From Phycisphaerae bacterium (GTDB taxonomy: Bacteria; Chloroflexota; Anaerolineae; 4572-78; J111): DNA of 64,000 nt. The stretch covers positions 1-64,000 of the forward strand of contig JANQQF010000077.1 in the NCBI GenBank assembly GCA_028285035.1. The letters are read 5' to 3'. Below, one piece after another: positions 1 to 6,625 of this stretch (the first letter of the stretch is position 1; the number at the start of each line of letters is the position of its first letter). The position numbers were made by a program, and so were the translations under genes. The notes below the pieces were generated by a model. That model had not been told where the DNA came from. It made no database searches and worked only from the letters and a program-made list of their open reading frames with translations.

Positions 1-258
1 TTACTCCTTCTTTATCAATTTCACAATGGCTTGCCTCTCGGTAAGGGCATCAAAGCCCTTCTTCAAGCTACCTGATTATTTATGACCAGCTCTCATTTAG
101 TTAAGATTAAAGAGCACACGAAAAAAGAGACGATGTGCATCGAAACAATACCTTAATAGTTGCCTAAGTTCGGACAGTCATAAAGGTATCCCCTCTTCAA
201 TTTCAAAAACTATGTGAACGCTCACATTATACAGTGAAACCCGTATTTTTGGGAAATT
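1..258. other. Left-edge region without a recognisable gene
   Basis: No ORF with a credible start is visible here. A short hairpin (AAGGGC/GCCCTT, 43-60) is present. On the minus strand the last roughly 26 codons before position 1 are open and look protein-like, but they are closed by a TAA at about position 80, so at most a gene remnant is present. Confidence 0.4.
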
Positions 259-331
259 TATATAGATGTATATAGATTCCACCTCTCAGCTACCTCAGTC
301 AACCCTCAGTGAAGTCTCAGCAGCGGCTCAA
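259..331 (+). promoter_or_regulatory. Phased CTCAG direct repeats upstream of the small peptide gene
   Basis: Four exact CTCAG copies begin at 285, 294, 305 and 316, and a near copy (CTCAA) begins at 327. The steps are 9, 11, 11 and 11 bp, so the copies lie on nearly one face of the helix. The last copy ends 8 bp before a candidate -35 box. A TATATAGAT direct repeat (259-267 and 269-277) lies just upstream. Helically phased direct repeats beside a promoter are typical of cooperative activator sites such as SARP-type heptamer arrays; the binding protein here is not known. The split XRE-STAND regulator nearby is the obvious candidate. Confidence 0.5.
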
Positions 332-339
332 GAACGTTT

Positions 340-369
340 TTGAATTCTCTGCTAAATTAGAGACATATT
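340..369 (+). promoter_or_regulatory. Candidate sigma-70-type promoter for the peptide gene
   Basis: The -35 is TTGAAT (340-345) and the -10 is CATATT (364-369), with an 18-nt spacer. Each box matches the consensus at four of six positions. The predicted transcript start near 376 would place the hairpin-rich segment 395-471 in the leader. Confidence 0.4.
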
Positions 370-394
370 CAAGCTTGAGAAAATTCAAACTCAA

Positions 395-471
395 GTGGAC
401 AGGTGGATATCCTGCGCAGGGGGTGCGTGCCCAAAAGGCAGCACTCTGGAGATCTCCATCTACTTGCCCAC
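395..471 (+). ncRNA. Structured 5' leader of the small peptide gene, unrecognised family
   Basis: A closing helix pairs 395-408 with 458-471 (GTGG with CCAC at the base, two G-U wobbles). It encloses a stable hairpin at 423-444 (GTGC and TGCC pairing with GGCA and GCAC, one bulged G, loop CAAAA) and two short palindromes, CCTGCGCAGG (411-420) and TGGAGATCTCCA (447-458). The latter could compete with the closing helix. The segment ends 28 nt before the start codon of the peptide gene, so folding could control its expression. I compared it by eye with remembered consensuses for c-di-GMP, glycine, THF and SAM riboswitches and T-boxes and saw no match. It could be a riboswitch, a thermosensor, a protein site or simply a stable leader. 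Confidence 0.45.
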
Positions 472-499
472 CTAATCATTTTGCTTAGGGAGGCAAATA

Positions 500-658
500 A
501 TGTCATTGAAAAAACGAATTGTAACTTTTGTAACGGGATTAGCCCTGATGGCTGCAGTAGTTGGTGCGTCTAGCGTTGTTGCTGACAACATCACGGGCGG
601 CGGGGATGTAGGGGGCACGGCAATTGCGAATAATTGTTCTGGCTCCGGTGGATGTTAA
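500..658 (+). CDS. Small secreted peptide precursor (52 aa) ending in a two-cysteine Gly/Ser loop
   Basis: The gene is too short for routine ORF calling but has a strong ribosome site (AGGGAGG, 487-493) seven bases before ATG. The product starts with MSLKKR, has a hydrophobic core of about 18 residues and a plausible signal peptidase I site after SSVVA near residue 28. The predicted mature part is about 24 residues, Gly-rich and acidic-to-neutral, and ends CSGSGGC, where the two cysteines could close a seven-residue disulfide ring. It has its own repeats, promoter and leader RNA upstream and a hairpin terminator downstream. It faces a split XRE-STAND/TPR regulator. This resembles pro-peptide/TPR-receptor pairs (RRNPP type), which suggests a signalling peptide; a small structural or antimicrobial peptide is also possible. 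No known family is recognised. Confidence 0.7.
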   Translation: MSLKKRIVTFVTGLALMAAVVGASSVVADNITGGGDVGGTAIANNCSGSGGC

Positions 659-672
659 TTTAATTTAGACTA

Positions 673-717
673 ATCTGAAGGGAATTGATGGGGCCACTCT
701 GTCAGTTTCCTTCAGAT
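673..717. terminator. Shared hairpin terminator between convergent genes
   Basis: The arms ATCTGAAGGGAA (673-684) and TTTCCTTCAGAT (706-717) pair with one mismatch. The hairpin lies after the peptide gene and overlaps the stop codon (712-714) of the convergent TPR gene, so it can end transcripts in both directions. Confidence 0.6.
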
Positions 718-1914
718 ATTATTGAGACATTCTTGCATCAAAATATCAAAACGTTCTTTATCTTTTGGACTAGAGTCTTGTTTGACCAGTTCTCCTAAAG
801 TAACACAGGTAGTTAAGGCCTTTTGATAATTCGCTTGAGCTAAATAAAATTCGACTTTATTAATTAATGCTCTTATTTTGCCATAATTGTAATCAAGTTC
901 TTCATATGCTCGAAATGCCTGATTAAGATAGAGTTCTGCTTCTCTCCATCGCTCTTTGGAAAAATAGACAACACCCAAATTCAACCAAGCCAAAGGCAAA
1001 CGTAAGAAATCCTTTGTATGTCGAAACGTAGTTTCAGCTAGCTTAGCGTAATATTCCATTTGATCAAAGTCATTATGTAACTTAAAAGCCCAACTTAGAT
1101 TTAGATAAATTATCCCAAGAATAATTTTTTCACCAATCTGTTCAGCTTTTGCTTCTGCTTGTTTCATATAATACATAACCTGATCTGGTTGTTCCATTTC
1201 ACTAAACAAAAATCCCAGATTAATATAGGACTGCATTAATCCGTAATGATCATTCATTGTGGGCCATAACAAACAAGCTTGTTCAAGATGAAGACGGGCT
1301 TGTTCAAGTTGTCCCCACCTTGCATATAACAGGCCAAGGTGATTGGCAGTATGCGCTCGGCCGAAGTTGCTATCAATCTTGTCAAAACTAATCATAGCGT
1401 GATGAAGTAATATTTCTGCTCGAATAAAGCAGCTTAGATGAGTATAAAGATAGCCTAAATTTGTTAACGCTCGGGCTTCATTAAATTGATCGCCAACCAT
1501 ACGACTGGCATAGATTAAATTCCGATAATGAGAGATTGCACCTTTAAAGTTATTTTGGCGCAAAAGCAGGCGGGCATAGAAGGCAGTCAAGCGCACTTCA
1601 ATCTTGGGGTCAATCGTGCTGGCAGCGGCTACGGCGCGGATCAAGACACTGTGCCAAGTGTTGAGATGACCACGCCGTTCCATGTAGTCGGAGAAATTTT
1701 CGACCAGATCGAATAAAGACGGGGTAACAGGTGGTTGGTCCAGGCTGAGGTTGATCACATCCACGATCCGTTCCTGGGCTTCATCCAACTTGGCTACATC
1801 CTCTCGGTGATCTTGAACATACTGCTCCCAATAGCGCAGATGACGTTGCATCTGTACCTTAAAAAAATTTCGAGGCGAGAATGCGTTGGTTTGGGTCATT
1901 CCGGCGATTGCCAT
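712..1914 (-). CDS. TPR-repeat protein, C-terminal half of a split STAND regulator
   Basis: This 400-aa protein consists almost entirely of tetratricopeptide-like helical hairpins (about seven repeats between residues 110 and 370, for example the ARALTNLGYLY and AHTANHLGLLYARWG units). It begins 19 nt inside the end of the upstream XRE-NB-ARC gene in another frame, with an AAGAGG ribosome site, so the two are translationally coupled. The N-terminal sequence FFKVQMQRHLRYWEQYV looks like the linker that normally joins the ATPase to TPRs in one-piece STAND proteins, so this is probably a fission of a single ancestral protein. TPRs in such regulators bind the inducing ligand, which may be a peptide. 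Function beyond that is inference. Confidence 0.85.
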   Translation of the reverse strand: MAIAGMTQTNAFSPRNFFKVQMQRHLRYWEQYVQDHREDVAKLDEAQERIVDVINLSLDQPPVTPSLFDLVENFSDYMERRGHLNTWHSVLIRAVAAASTIDPKIEVRLTAFYARLLLRQNNFKGAISHYRNLIYASRMVGDQFNEARALTNLGYLYTHLSCFIRAEILLHHAMISFDKIDSNFGRAHTANHLGLLYARWGQLEQARLHLEQACLLWPTMNDHYGLMQSYINLGFLFSEMEQPDQVMYYMKQAEAKAEQIGEKIILGIIYLNLSWAFKLHNDFDQMEYYAKLAETTFRHTKDFLRLPLAWLNLGVVYFSKERWREAELYLNQAFRAYEELDYNYGKIRALINKVEFYLAQANYQKALTTCVTLGELVKQDSSPKDKERFDILMQECLNNI

Positions 1915-3275
1915 TTTAGAACCTCTTGTAGCAAGAAGGTCTCGGTTAAACGGTGAATGTAGTAACGTGGCTCTTCCAGCGTGCCCCGCACTTGCACCAG
2001 AGAGAGCGATACTAACTGTCTCAAGGCGGGTAAAAATATCGATTGATCCATTTCACTGATTTCAAGCATTTGGGTCCAGGTGCTCCCATGAGAGAGCGGC
2101 ATCAGCAACAAAACTTGCTGACCGGCTTGATCAAGATTTTTCCAGGCTTCCCAATAAATGTAGTTATAGAGTTGCTCGACCTCCTGACCTCGCGCTTCTT
2201 TCAAATTATTCAGGACCAAATCAAACGGTAAAAATGTCATTTGGCCAATTATCAATTTCAAGGCCAGGGGGTTTCCCCCAACGATATCATAAATTCGAGT
2301 CAGTTGTTCGAGTGAAGCAGTCTTAAGGGTCTGGTGATTTCGGCTATCCGCTTCATATCTTAAAAAAGCGATTGTATCCTCTTTCCCCAAGCCGTCCAAA
2401 GGGAAAGAGAATGTATCTGAATGCGTTTGCAAGTTATTGCGGCTGGTAATAAGGAACTTCGTGGGATTCATAAATTGACGCAAGACGGGTAAAAGTGCAT
2501 TCTGATCTTCCATTGACTCTAGGTTATCAATAACGACTAAATACGGATGTTTTTTGAGCAAATCCGTTAATTGTATTCGCTTTTCGGCAGGGGGTCTGGC
2601 CAAACTCGTATTTGGCTCTAACTGTCGAAGGAGACTGTCAACCATCTGCTCAGACGTTAACGTTGCTTCATACGTAGCAATGCGGCCCTGATCTGGCAGA
2701 AATCCAGCTTGTTTTGCATTAACCCAGCCCAAATCATAAAAACGATTGCCCGCCATTAGAATTTGAACGGTATTTGTAGCCAAGGTTGTTTTCCCAATCC
2801 CGCCGATACCATTCAGAGAGACAATCCACGGTGCCTCTTCTACCTTTAACTTTAACTCTATCTCACCTTTTAGACGATCTATACCAAAAAGTTGCTCGTC
2901 TTGAAGGAGGTTTAGCCTAAGCCAATTTGCCTTTGGAGAGTCAGCTTGAGAGAGACTAAAATCTGGCCCTTTAGTTGTCGCCTCAGTAGACATCCCAGGA
3001 AAAAACTGTTCAATGTCTGTCGCCTCTAAATGATAGTCAAGCTGACTAAACCAATGCTTAGCTTGCTCAAGGGTCAAGGCTTCTGAAAAAATTTCAAGTA
3101 GCCGAAGCGCTGAATTTCGATCTGGCTTCCAAATTCGTCCGCGATTTTCATAAGCTCGCTCCCAATTTGAAATCGACTCCGAGCTAACAGGGAGCTTTTG
3201 GGCCAGCACATCCTGGGTAAAGCCATATTGTTTACGCAGGTTACGTAAAGTTTCTCCAAATCCTTTTCTGTCCAT
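1896..3275 (-). CDS. XRE-family HTH plus NB-ARC (STAND) ATPase regulator
   Basis: The 459-aa protein has an N-terminal Cro/XRE helix-turn-helix (residues about 5-40), a linker, and a STAND-type NB-ARC ATPase. The Walker A is GIGGIGKTT (156-164), the Walker B is YLVVIDNLE (245-253), sensor 1 is FLITSR (274-279) and the GLPL-like motif is GNPLALK (334-340). A winged-helix segment of the kind that follows NB-ARC lies near 380-445. The repeat-sensing half is absent and is encoded by the overlapping downstream gene. STAND proteins act as ATP-gated switches, off until a ligand reaches the repeat domain; with an HTH at the front this should be a ligand-controlled transcription factor. GGAGAG precedes the ATG. 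An inverted repeat just upstream (3286-3304) suggests autoregulation. Confidence 0.88.
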   Translation of the reverse strand: MDRKGFGETLRNLRKQYGFTQDVLAQKLPVSSESISNWERAYENRGRIWKPDRNSALRLLEIFSEALTLEQAKHWFSQLDYHLEATDIEQFFPGMSTEATTKGPDFSLSQADSPKANWLRLNLLQDEQLFGIDRLKGEIELKLKVEEAPWIVSLNGIGGIGKTTLATNTVQILMAGNRFYDLGWVNAKQAGFLPDQGRIATYEATLTSEQMVDSLLRQLEPNTSLARPPAEKRIQLTDLLKKHPYLVVIDNLESMEDQNALLPVLRQFMNPTKFLITSRNNLQTHSDTFSFPLDGLGKEDTIAFLRYEADSRNHQTLKTASLEQLTRIYDIVGGNPLALKLIIGQMTFLPFDLVLNNLKEARGQEVEQLYNYIYWEAWKNLDQAGQQVLLLMPLSHGSTWTQMLEISEMDQSIFLPALRQLVSLSLVQVRGTLEEPRYYIHRLTETFLLQEVLKWQSPE

Positions 3276-3285
3276 GTCTCTCCGG

Positions 3286-3304
3286 TCGTACGACTTTTGT
3301 ACGA
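3286..3304. promoter_or_regulatory. Inverted repeat before the XRE-STAND gene, probable operator
   Basis: The perfect arms TCGTAC (3286-3291) and GTACGA (3299-3304) are separated by 7 bp and lie 11 bp upstream of the start codon of the XRE-family gene. The left arm itself extends into the palindrome TCGTACGA. The size and position fit an operator for a dimeric HTH protein, most simply the gene's own product. Confidence 0.45.
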
Positions 3305-3594
3305 GTTCTGTTTTGATTAATATTTAACAAATGGTTGTATAATTGTTGCATAAGCGATCACAACAACTCAAGCAATCCTATAACCATTTATTTTGTTATA
3401 CTTCTATGCGCAAAAATTTTCAGTGGCAATATTATTTAGACTTCGGATTAAACAGTAAGTACCAGCAATTACTTTGTAATTGCAAAGTTTCTATATAAAA
3501 CCGACAACTATAGCCAATTATAAATAAATACGGATTTAGCTGCAAAATATGTTTAGACTATCTTGAACGAGTAGACCAATTTTTCCAAATACCA
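3305..3594. other. Divergent intergenic region with a possible plus-strand promoter
   Basis: An AT-rich gap between the XRE-STAND gene and the STAS gene. A perfect TATAAT lies at 3338-3343 on the plus strand, with a weak TTGATT at 3313-3318 (19-nt spacer). An alternative TATATA lies at 3492-3497, closer to the STAS gene. A 30-codon ORF at about 3405 has no ribosome site and is not called. Confidence 0.3.
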
Positions 3595-3930
3595 ATGAAG
3601 ACCATTCAAGTAAAATTTGTACAAGAGGATCACTGGACGATAAGTTTAGTCGGTGATATAGCATTTACAAACTTAAGTGAGATTGAGATTCAGGAAGTCA
3701 TTAATGCCCTGGATGTAGATCAAATCACTCAGCTTATCATTGATTTAACTGGTATAGAGCGGCTTGACTCTTATGGGTTTAGAGTTTTGTTGTCCTTACA
3801 TAGAGGTTTTAACAAAGTAAATATTCCAATTACTTTAGACAATCCAAATGCTCATCTTCGTCGTTTATTGCGAATTATGCAATTTGATCATCTTGTAACT
3901 ATTAATTCAGAGAAAGGAAATATATTATAA
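3595..3930 (+). CDS. STAS-domain protein (anti-sigma factor antagonist-like)
   Basis: The 111-aa product is a single STAS fold. An N-terminal strand region (residues 1-20) is followed by LIIDLTGIERLDSYGF (about 49-64), which matches the DLSGVxxxDSSG phosphoacceptor segment. The serine after the aspartate is kept, while the next position is Tyr instead of Ser/Thr. Such proteins bind anti-sigma kinases of the SpoIIAB/RsbW type or regulate partner enzymes. No such kinase is adjacent. The stop codon overlaps the start of the next gene (TAATG), so it is co-translated with a small HTH protein. No clear Shine-Dalgarno is visible before its ATG. Its partner is probably in this island, but that is inference. 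Confidence 0.75.
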   Translation: MKTIQVKFVQEDHWTISLVGDIAFTNLSEIEIQEVINALDVDQITQLIIDLTGIERLDSYGFRVLLSLHRGFNKVNIPITLDNPNAHLRRLLRIMQFDHLVTINSEKGNIL

Positions 3931-4121
3931 TGGATGAAATCTTAACTGTTAAAGAAGTAGCCGATTATCTTAAAGTAAGCAGAAGTACAGTATGGCGATG
4001 GTGCAACCAAGGTAAATTATCAGCATTTAAAGCCGGTCGAGGTTGGCGTGTCCAGAAAGAAGAAGTTGAACGATTTATGCAAAATCCGCTTGATCCCGAC
4101 CTTGAATGGCAGTCAGTCTAG
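3930..4121 (+). CDS. Excisionase/BldC-like helix-turn-helix protein
   Basis: A 63-aa MerR-like winged helix (HTH_17) protein: LTVKEVADYLKVSRSTVWRW (residues 5-24) is the helix-turn-helix and KAGRGWRVQKEEVERFM is the wing and last helix typical of excisionase-family DNA-binding domains. It overlaps the STAS gene by one base, implying strict co-expression. Stand-alone proteins of this type are small transcription factors (BldC-like) or recombination directionality factors. No integrase lies nearby, so a transcriptional role coupled to the STAS protein is more likely. Confidence 0.82.
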   Translation: MDEILTVKEVADYLKVSRSTVWRWCNQGKLSAFKAGRGWRVQKEEVERFMQNPLDPDLEWQSV

Positions 4122-4196
4122 TAGGTGTTGATGAAAAATCCTCGTCCTGCTCGAGAATCACAAGCCACTGTAACACAATCACATAATAGTGGTATC

Positions 4197-4241
4197 CCAA
4201 AATTCGAAGTATTGATTTTAAATCAATACTTCGAATTTTGG
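4197..4241. repeat. 45-bp perfect palindrome (22-bp arms, 1-bp centre)
   Basis: Every base from 4197 to 4218 pairs with 4220-4241 around T4219; the arms start CCAAAATTCGAAG and end CTTCGAATTTTGG. It lies 76 bp after the HTH gene. In RNA it forms a very long AT-rich stem followed by TTTTGG, so it may act as a terminator. The near-perfect symmetry would also suit a protein operator or an element end. Its core ATTGATTT/AAATCAAT resembles the palindrome at 41653-41672. Confidence 0.8.
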
Positions 4242-4388
4242 TTTTGGCAATTTTGAATTAATTGAGTTTACTATATGCCTAATGTTCCATCAAGGTTAAA
4301 TTGACGAATGAAGAATGTGTAATGAAATACCTAAACTGAAGCAATCCTTAAATTCTACCCATCAAGTAAGGGTTGCTTCAGGACTAAG

Positions 4389-4418
4389 TTGGTTATGACC
4401 AAATAGTCATGGTATACT
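4389..4418 (+). promoter_or_regulatory. Candidate promoter with internal operator, before the kinase-fold gene
   Basis: TTGGTT (4389-4394), an 18-nt spacer and TATACT (4413-4418), 46 bp before the ATG. The spacer contains the inverted repeat ATGAC (4395-4399)/GTCAT (4406-4410), placed where a bound repressor would block polymerase. Confidence 0.45.
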
Positions 4419-4463
4419 GCAACACCTTCTCTCAAATTCGGACAATGCATTAAAGGCTAAATC

Positions 4464-6500
4464 ATGTCTTCTTTCTCAGGCGATGAAAAATTACTCATAC
4501 TTCATAAACGACGATTGCAAATTCTTAAGCAGCGTGCAGCCCAACAAGGAGTCGCGGCTGATCCGGGTGTATTAACAGAAATTGCAGATATAGAACAAAC
4601 CATTGGAGAGTTGGAAGGTAAAAACGAACCAAATCCTAACGAAGTGTTACAGCCTGAGGCTGTACATCAAGCTAATCCACCTGCTGTCAATTCTAATCAA
4701 ACAGAAATACTACCCCAAAATAATGAACCTCCTCTGAATGTATCTCCATCTAGAAAATCAACAGTCGTGATTGAAAACCCAAGATATATCGATTTGCCAA
4801 ATGAGGCTCAAATCGTTTTGCAGGCTATTTTTTCAAATCATACTCGTATTATCATTCGCGATCAATTTGGGGATGGTTTTGGCGGAGCCAAAGTGTTACA
4901 AGTACGACCAGTTCGCTCTGATAGCCGAGCTGAACTAGCAACTGTGGTTAAAATTGGTCCCAAGGCATTGATAGAACAAGAGTGGACAGCATATCGTACA
5001 ATCATTGATCAATTTTGGCCTAATGTCACCCAAGTTGTAGGGGAGCCAAACTTTCCACAAAACTGCTCCTGGGGTGGCTTACGTTATCGACTTGTCGGTG
5101 ATGGCACATTTAATGAAATTGAAAGTTTGCTAAAGTATAGTCTTCAGGCCGAAACAACAGACATCCTTTTTGCCGTGCAAGAACGCCTGTTAAAAATCAC
5201 TAATCAGGCATTAAAACAAAATGATTTTGAACCCGATTTCTCGTTACGTTATAGTTTTGATCCAATTCTGCCCGTCAATCTTCTCATTGAACCAATGATC
5301 CATATGACAGCTTCCTCAACAATTTCACCCAATCAACTGAATAGTCAAACACTTCAAATAGGTGACCCAGTACAGATAGAAGGCTTTATCGTCAAAAAAG
5401 TTGATAACTACCATTGCAGTGTAACCTTGGATTTACCAAATGATGGAGTCCGAGCCCAAAAATTTGGTATCCGTTTAAAGCCCGTCGAAGATCTTGCTAG
5501 ATTTCAGGTAGGGGCCGTGATGCCAACGATTGTGGGGCAAGTTACGGAAACGAGACTAGAGCGACTACAACAAGAAATTTCACAAAGTACAGGCTTTACA
5601 ACAACTGAGCAGCAAACAATTACCCTACCCGATGGAACAGTCTTACCTAATCCATTAGCAACACTTAATAATACTCTAAACAAAATTCAAGATATTCGAG
5701 TAGGGTATATTCATGGTGACTTGAATTTAGAAAATATTATTGTCGATCGGGTCACTAGGGACATACAACTGATTGATTTTGCCGAAGCCCGCAAGGATTA
5801 TGTATTACACGATTTTTGGCGGCTTGAAGCTGGAATCATTACACGTCTTATTCCTGTCATTTTAGCCCAAACTAATTTGGGATCTGGTGCTATTGTATCA
5901 ATTTTGGAGCACTTGCATACCTATTCAGTTTCTAATGATAATATAAAAGTTCAAGCCTTACCCAATTCGGTATTGGCAAAACCAATTGAAATACAGTTAG
6001 CTATTCGACAAGCTGCAAAGCCTTATTTATCTAATGTAAACAATTGGAATGAATACTACCAAGGATTAATGGTATATCTACTAGGGGCATTACGCTTCAA
6101 AAATTTAAATGAGTTGGGTCGATTACCAAAACAAGTGGCATTTTGGGGTGCAGGTGTTTTAGCTAATCTTATGCAAACACAAGCACATTCTCAACCTCAA
6201 ATAACCCAAACACCATCTATATCAAATAAGTCAATACCACAGGTTCCTCCAAGTAAAATCCTCAGAGAATGTTTAGATAAAACCTTTAGTGAAGGTGATT
6301 TGCGAGATTTCATTGATGATTATTTTGAACAGGTTGGTCGTCGTCTTAACGACTCTGATCGAAAATCTTATATTATCAGACAATTGATTCGTTATTGTGA
6401 ACAGCGCTATGAGACAGATAAATTGTGGGCAAGCCTAAGAATAGAAAACAGGGCGGCCTATGAGGAATTCTATCCACGGTGGCAACAAGCAAGCCAGTAG
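4464..6500 (+). CDS. Conflict-system-type protein: helical N-terminus, aminoglycoside-phosphotransferase-like domain, C-terminal effector-associated-like domain
   Basis: 678 aa. Residues about 8-52 form a short helical segment (LLILHKRRLQILKQRAAQQG and following) of a type seen at the front of many multidomain NTPase/protease conflict proteins in Chloroflexota and cyanobacteria. A Pro/Asn-rich linker leads to a phosphotransferase fold split by a beta-rich insert (about 290-380). The catalytic loop is HGDLNLEN (417-424) and the metal-binding segment is IDFAE (D438), so active-site residues look intact. This layout matches the family described as ternary-complex-associated domain (TCAD9). The last about 80 residues, with YCEQRYETDKLWASLRIEN, resemble effector-associated (EAD, death-like) adaptor domains. 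Predicted role: a kinase-like adaptor recruiting a partner through the C-terminal domain. No nuclease, TIR or CHAT effector is adjacent. Domain names are from memory of the families, not a search. Confidence 0.7.
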   Translation: MSSFSGDEKLLILHKRRLQILKQRAAQQGVAADPGVLTEIADIEQTIGELEGKNEPNPNEVLQPEAVHQANPPAVNSNQTEILPQNNEPPLNVSPSRKSTVVIENPRYIDLPNEAQIVLQAIFSNHTRIIIRDQFGDGFGGAKVLQVRPVRSDSRAELATVVKIGPKALIEQEWTAYRTIIDQFWPNVTQVVGEPNFPQNCSWGGLRYRLVGDGTFNEIESLLKYSLQAETTDILFAVQERLLKITNQALKQNDFEPDFSLRYSFDPILPVNLLIEPMIHMTASSTISPNQLNSQTLQIGDPVQIEGFIVKKVDNYHCSVTLDLPNDGVRAQKFGIRLKPVEDLARFQVGAVMPTIVGQVTETRLERLQQEISQSTGFTTTEQQTITLPDGTVLPNPLATLNNTLNKIQDIRVGYIHGDLNLENIIVDRVTRDIQLIDFAEARKDYVLHDFWRLEAGIITRLIPVILAQTNLGSGAIVSILEHLHTYSVSNDNIKVQALPNSVLAKPIEIQLAIRQAAKPYLSNVNNWNEYYQGLMVYLLGALRFKNLNELGRLPKQVAFWGAGVLANLMQTQAHSQPQITQTPSISNKSIPQVPPSKILRECLDKTFSEGDLRDFIDDYFEQVGRRLNDSDRKSYIIRQLIRYCEQRYETDKLWASLRIENRAAYEEFYPRWQQASQ

Positions 6501-6548
6501 ATTATTCATTGTTAATATTGATTAGCCGTTTCAGCAATAAATCACCTT

Positions 6549-6578
6549 CCCAAACTACTCCTTTAGTTTGGGTTTTTT
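6549..6578 (+). terminator. Intrinsic terminator after the kinase-fold gene
   Basis: The nine-base arms CCCAAACTA (6549-6557) and TAGTTTGGG (6564-6572) pair perfectly and are followed by six T residues. Confidence 0.85.
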
Positions 6579-6625
6579 ATTATTTTGAGTATCAATTCCT
6601 GTAGATTTTGAAATTGGAGGATAAT

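Noticed and set aside
1..84. Minus-strand open stretch (LKKGFDALTERQAIVKL) ending at position 1
   Set aside because: Closed by an upstream TAA within about 26 codons and without a start or ribosome site; at most a remnant.
3405..3497. 30-codon ORF in the divergent gap
   Set aside because: No ribosome site and no recognisable protein character.
4131..4256. 41-codon ORF after the HTH gene, with an AGGTG site
   Set aside because: A third of it is the 45-bp palindrome, so its coding potential is probably incidental.
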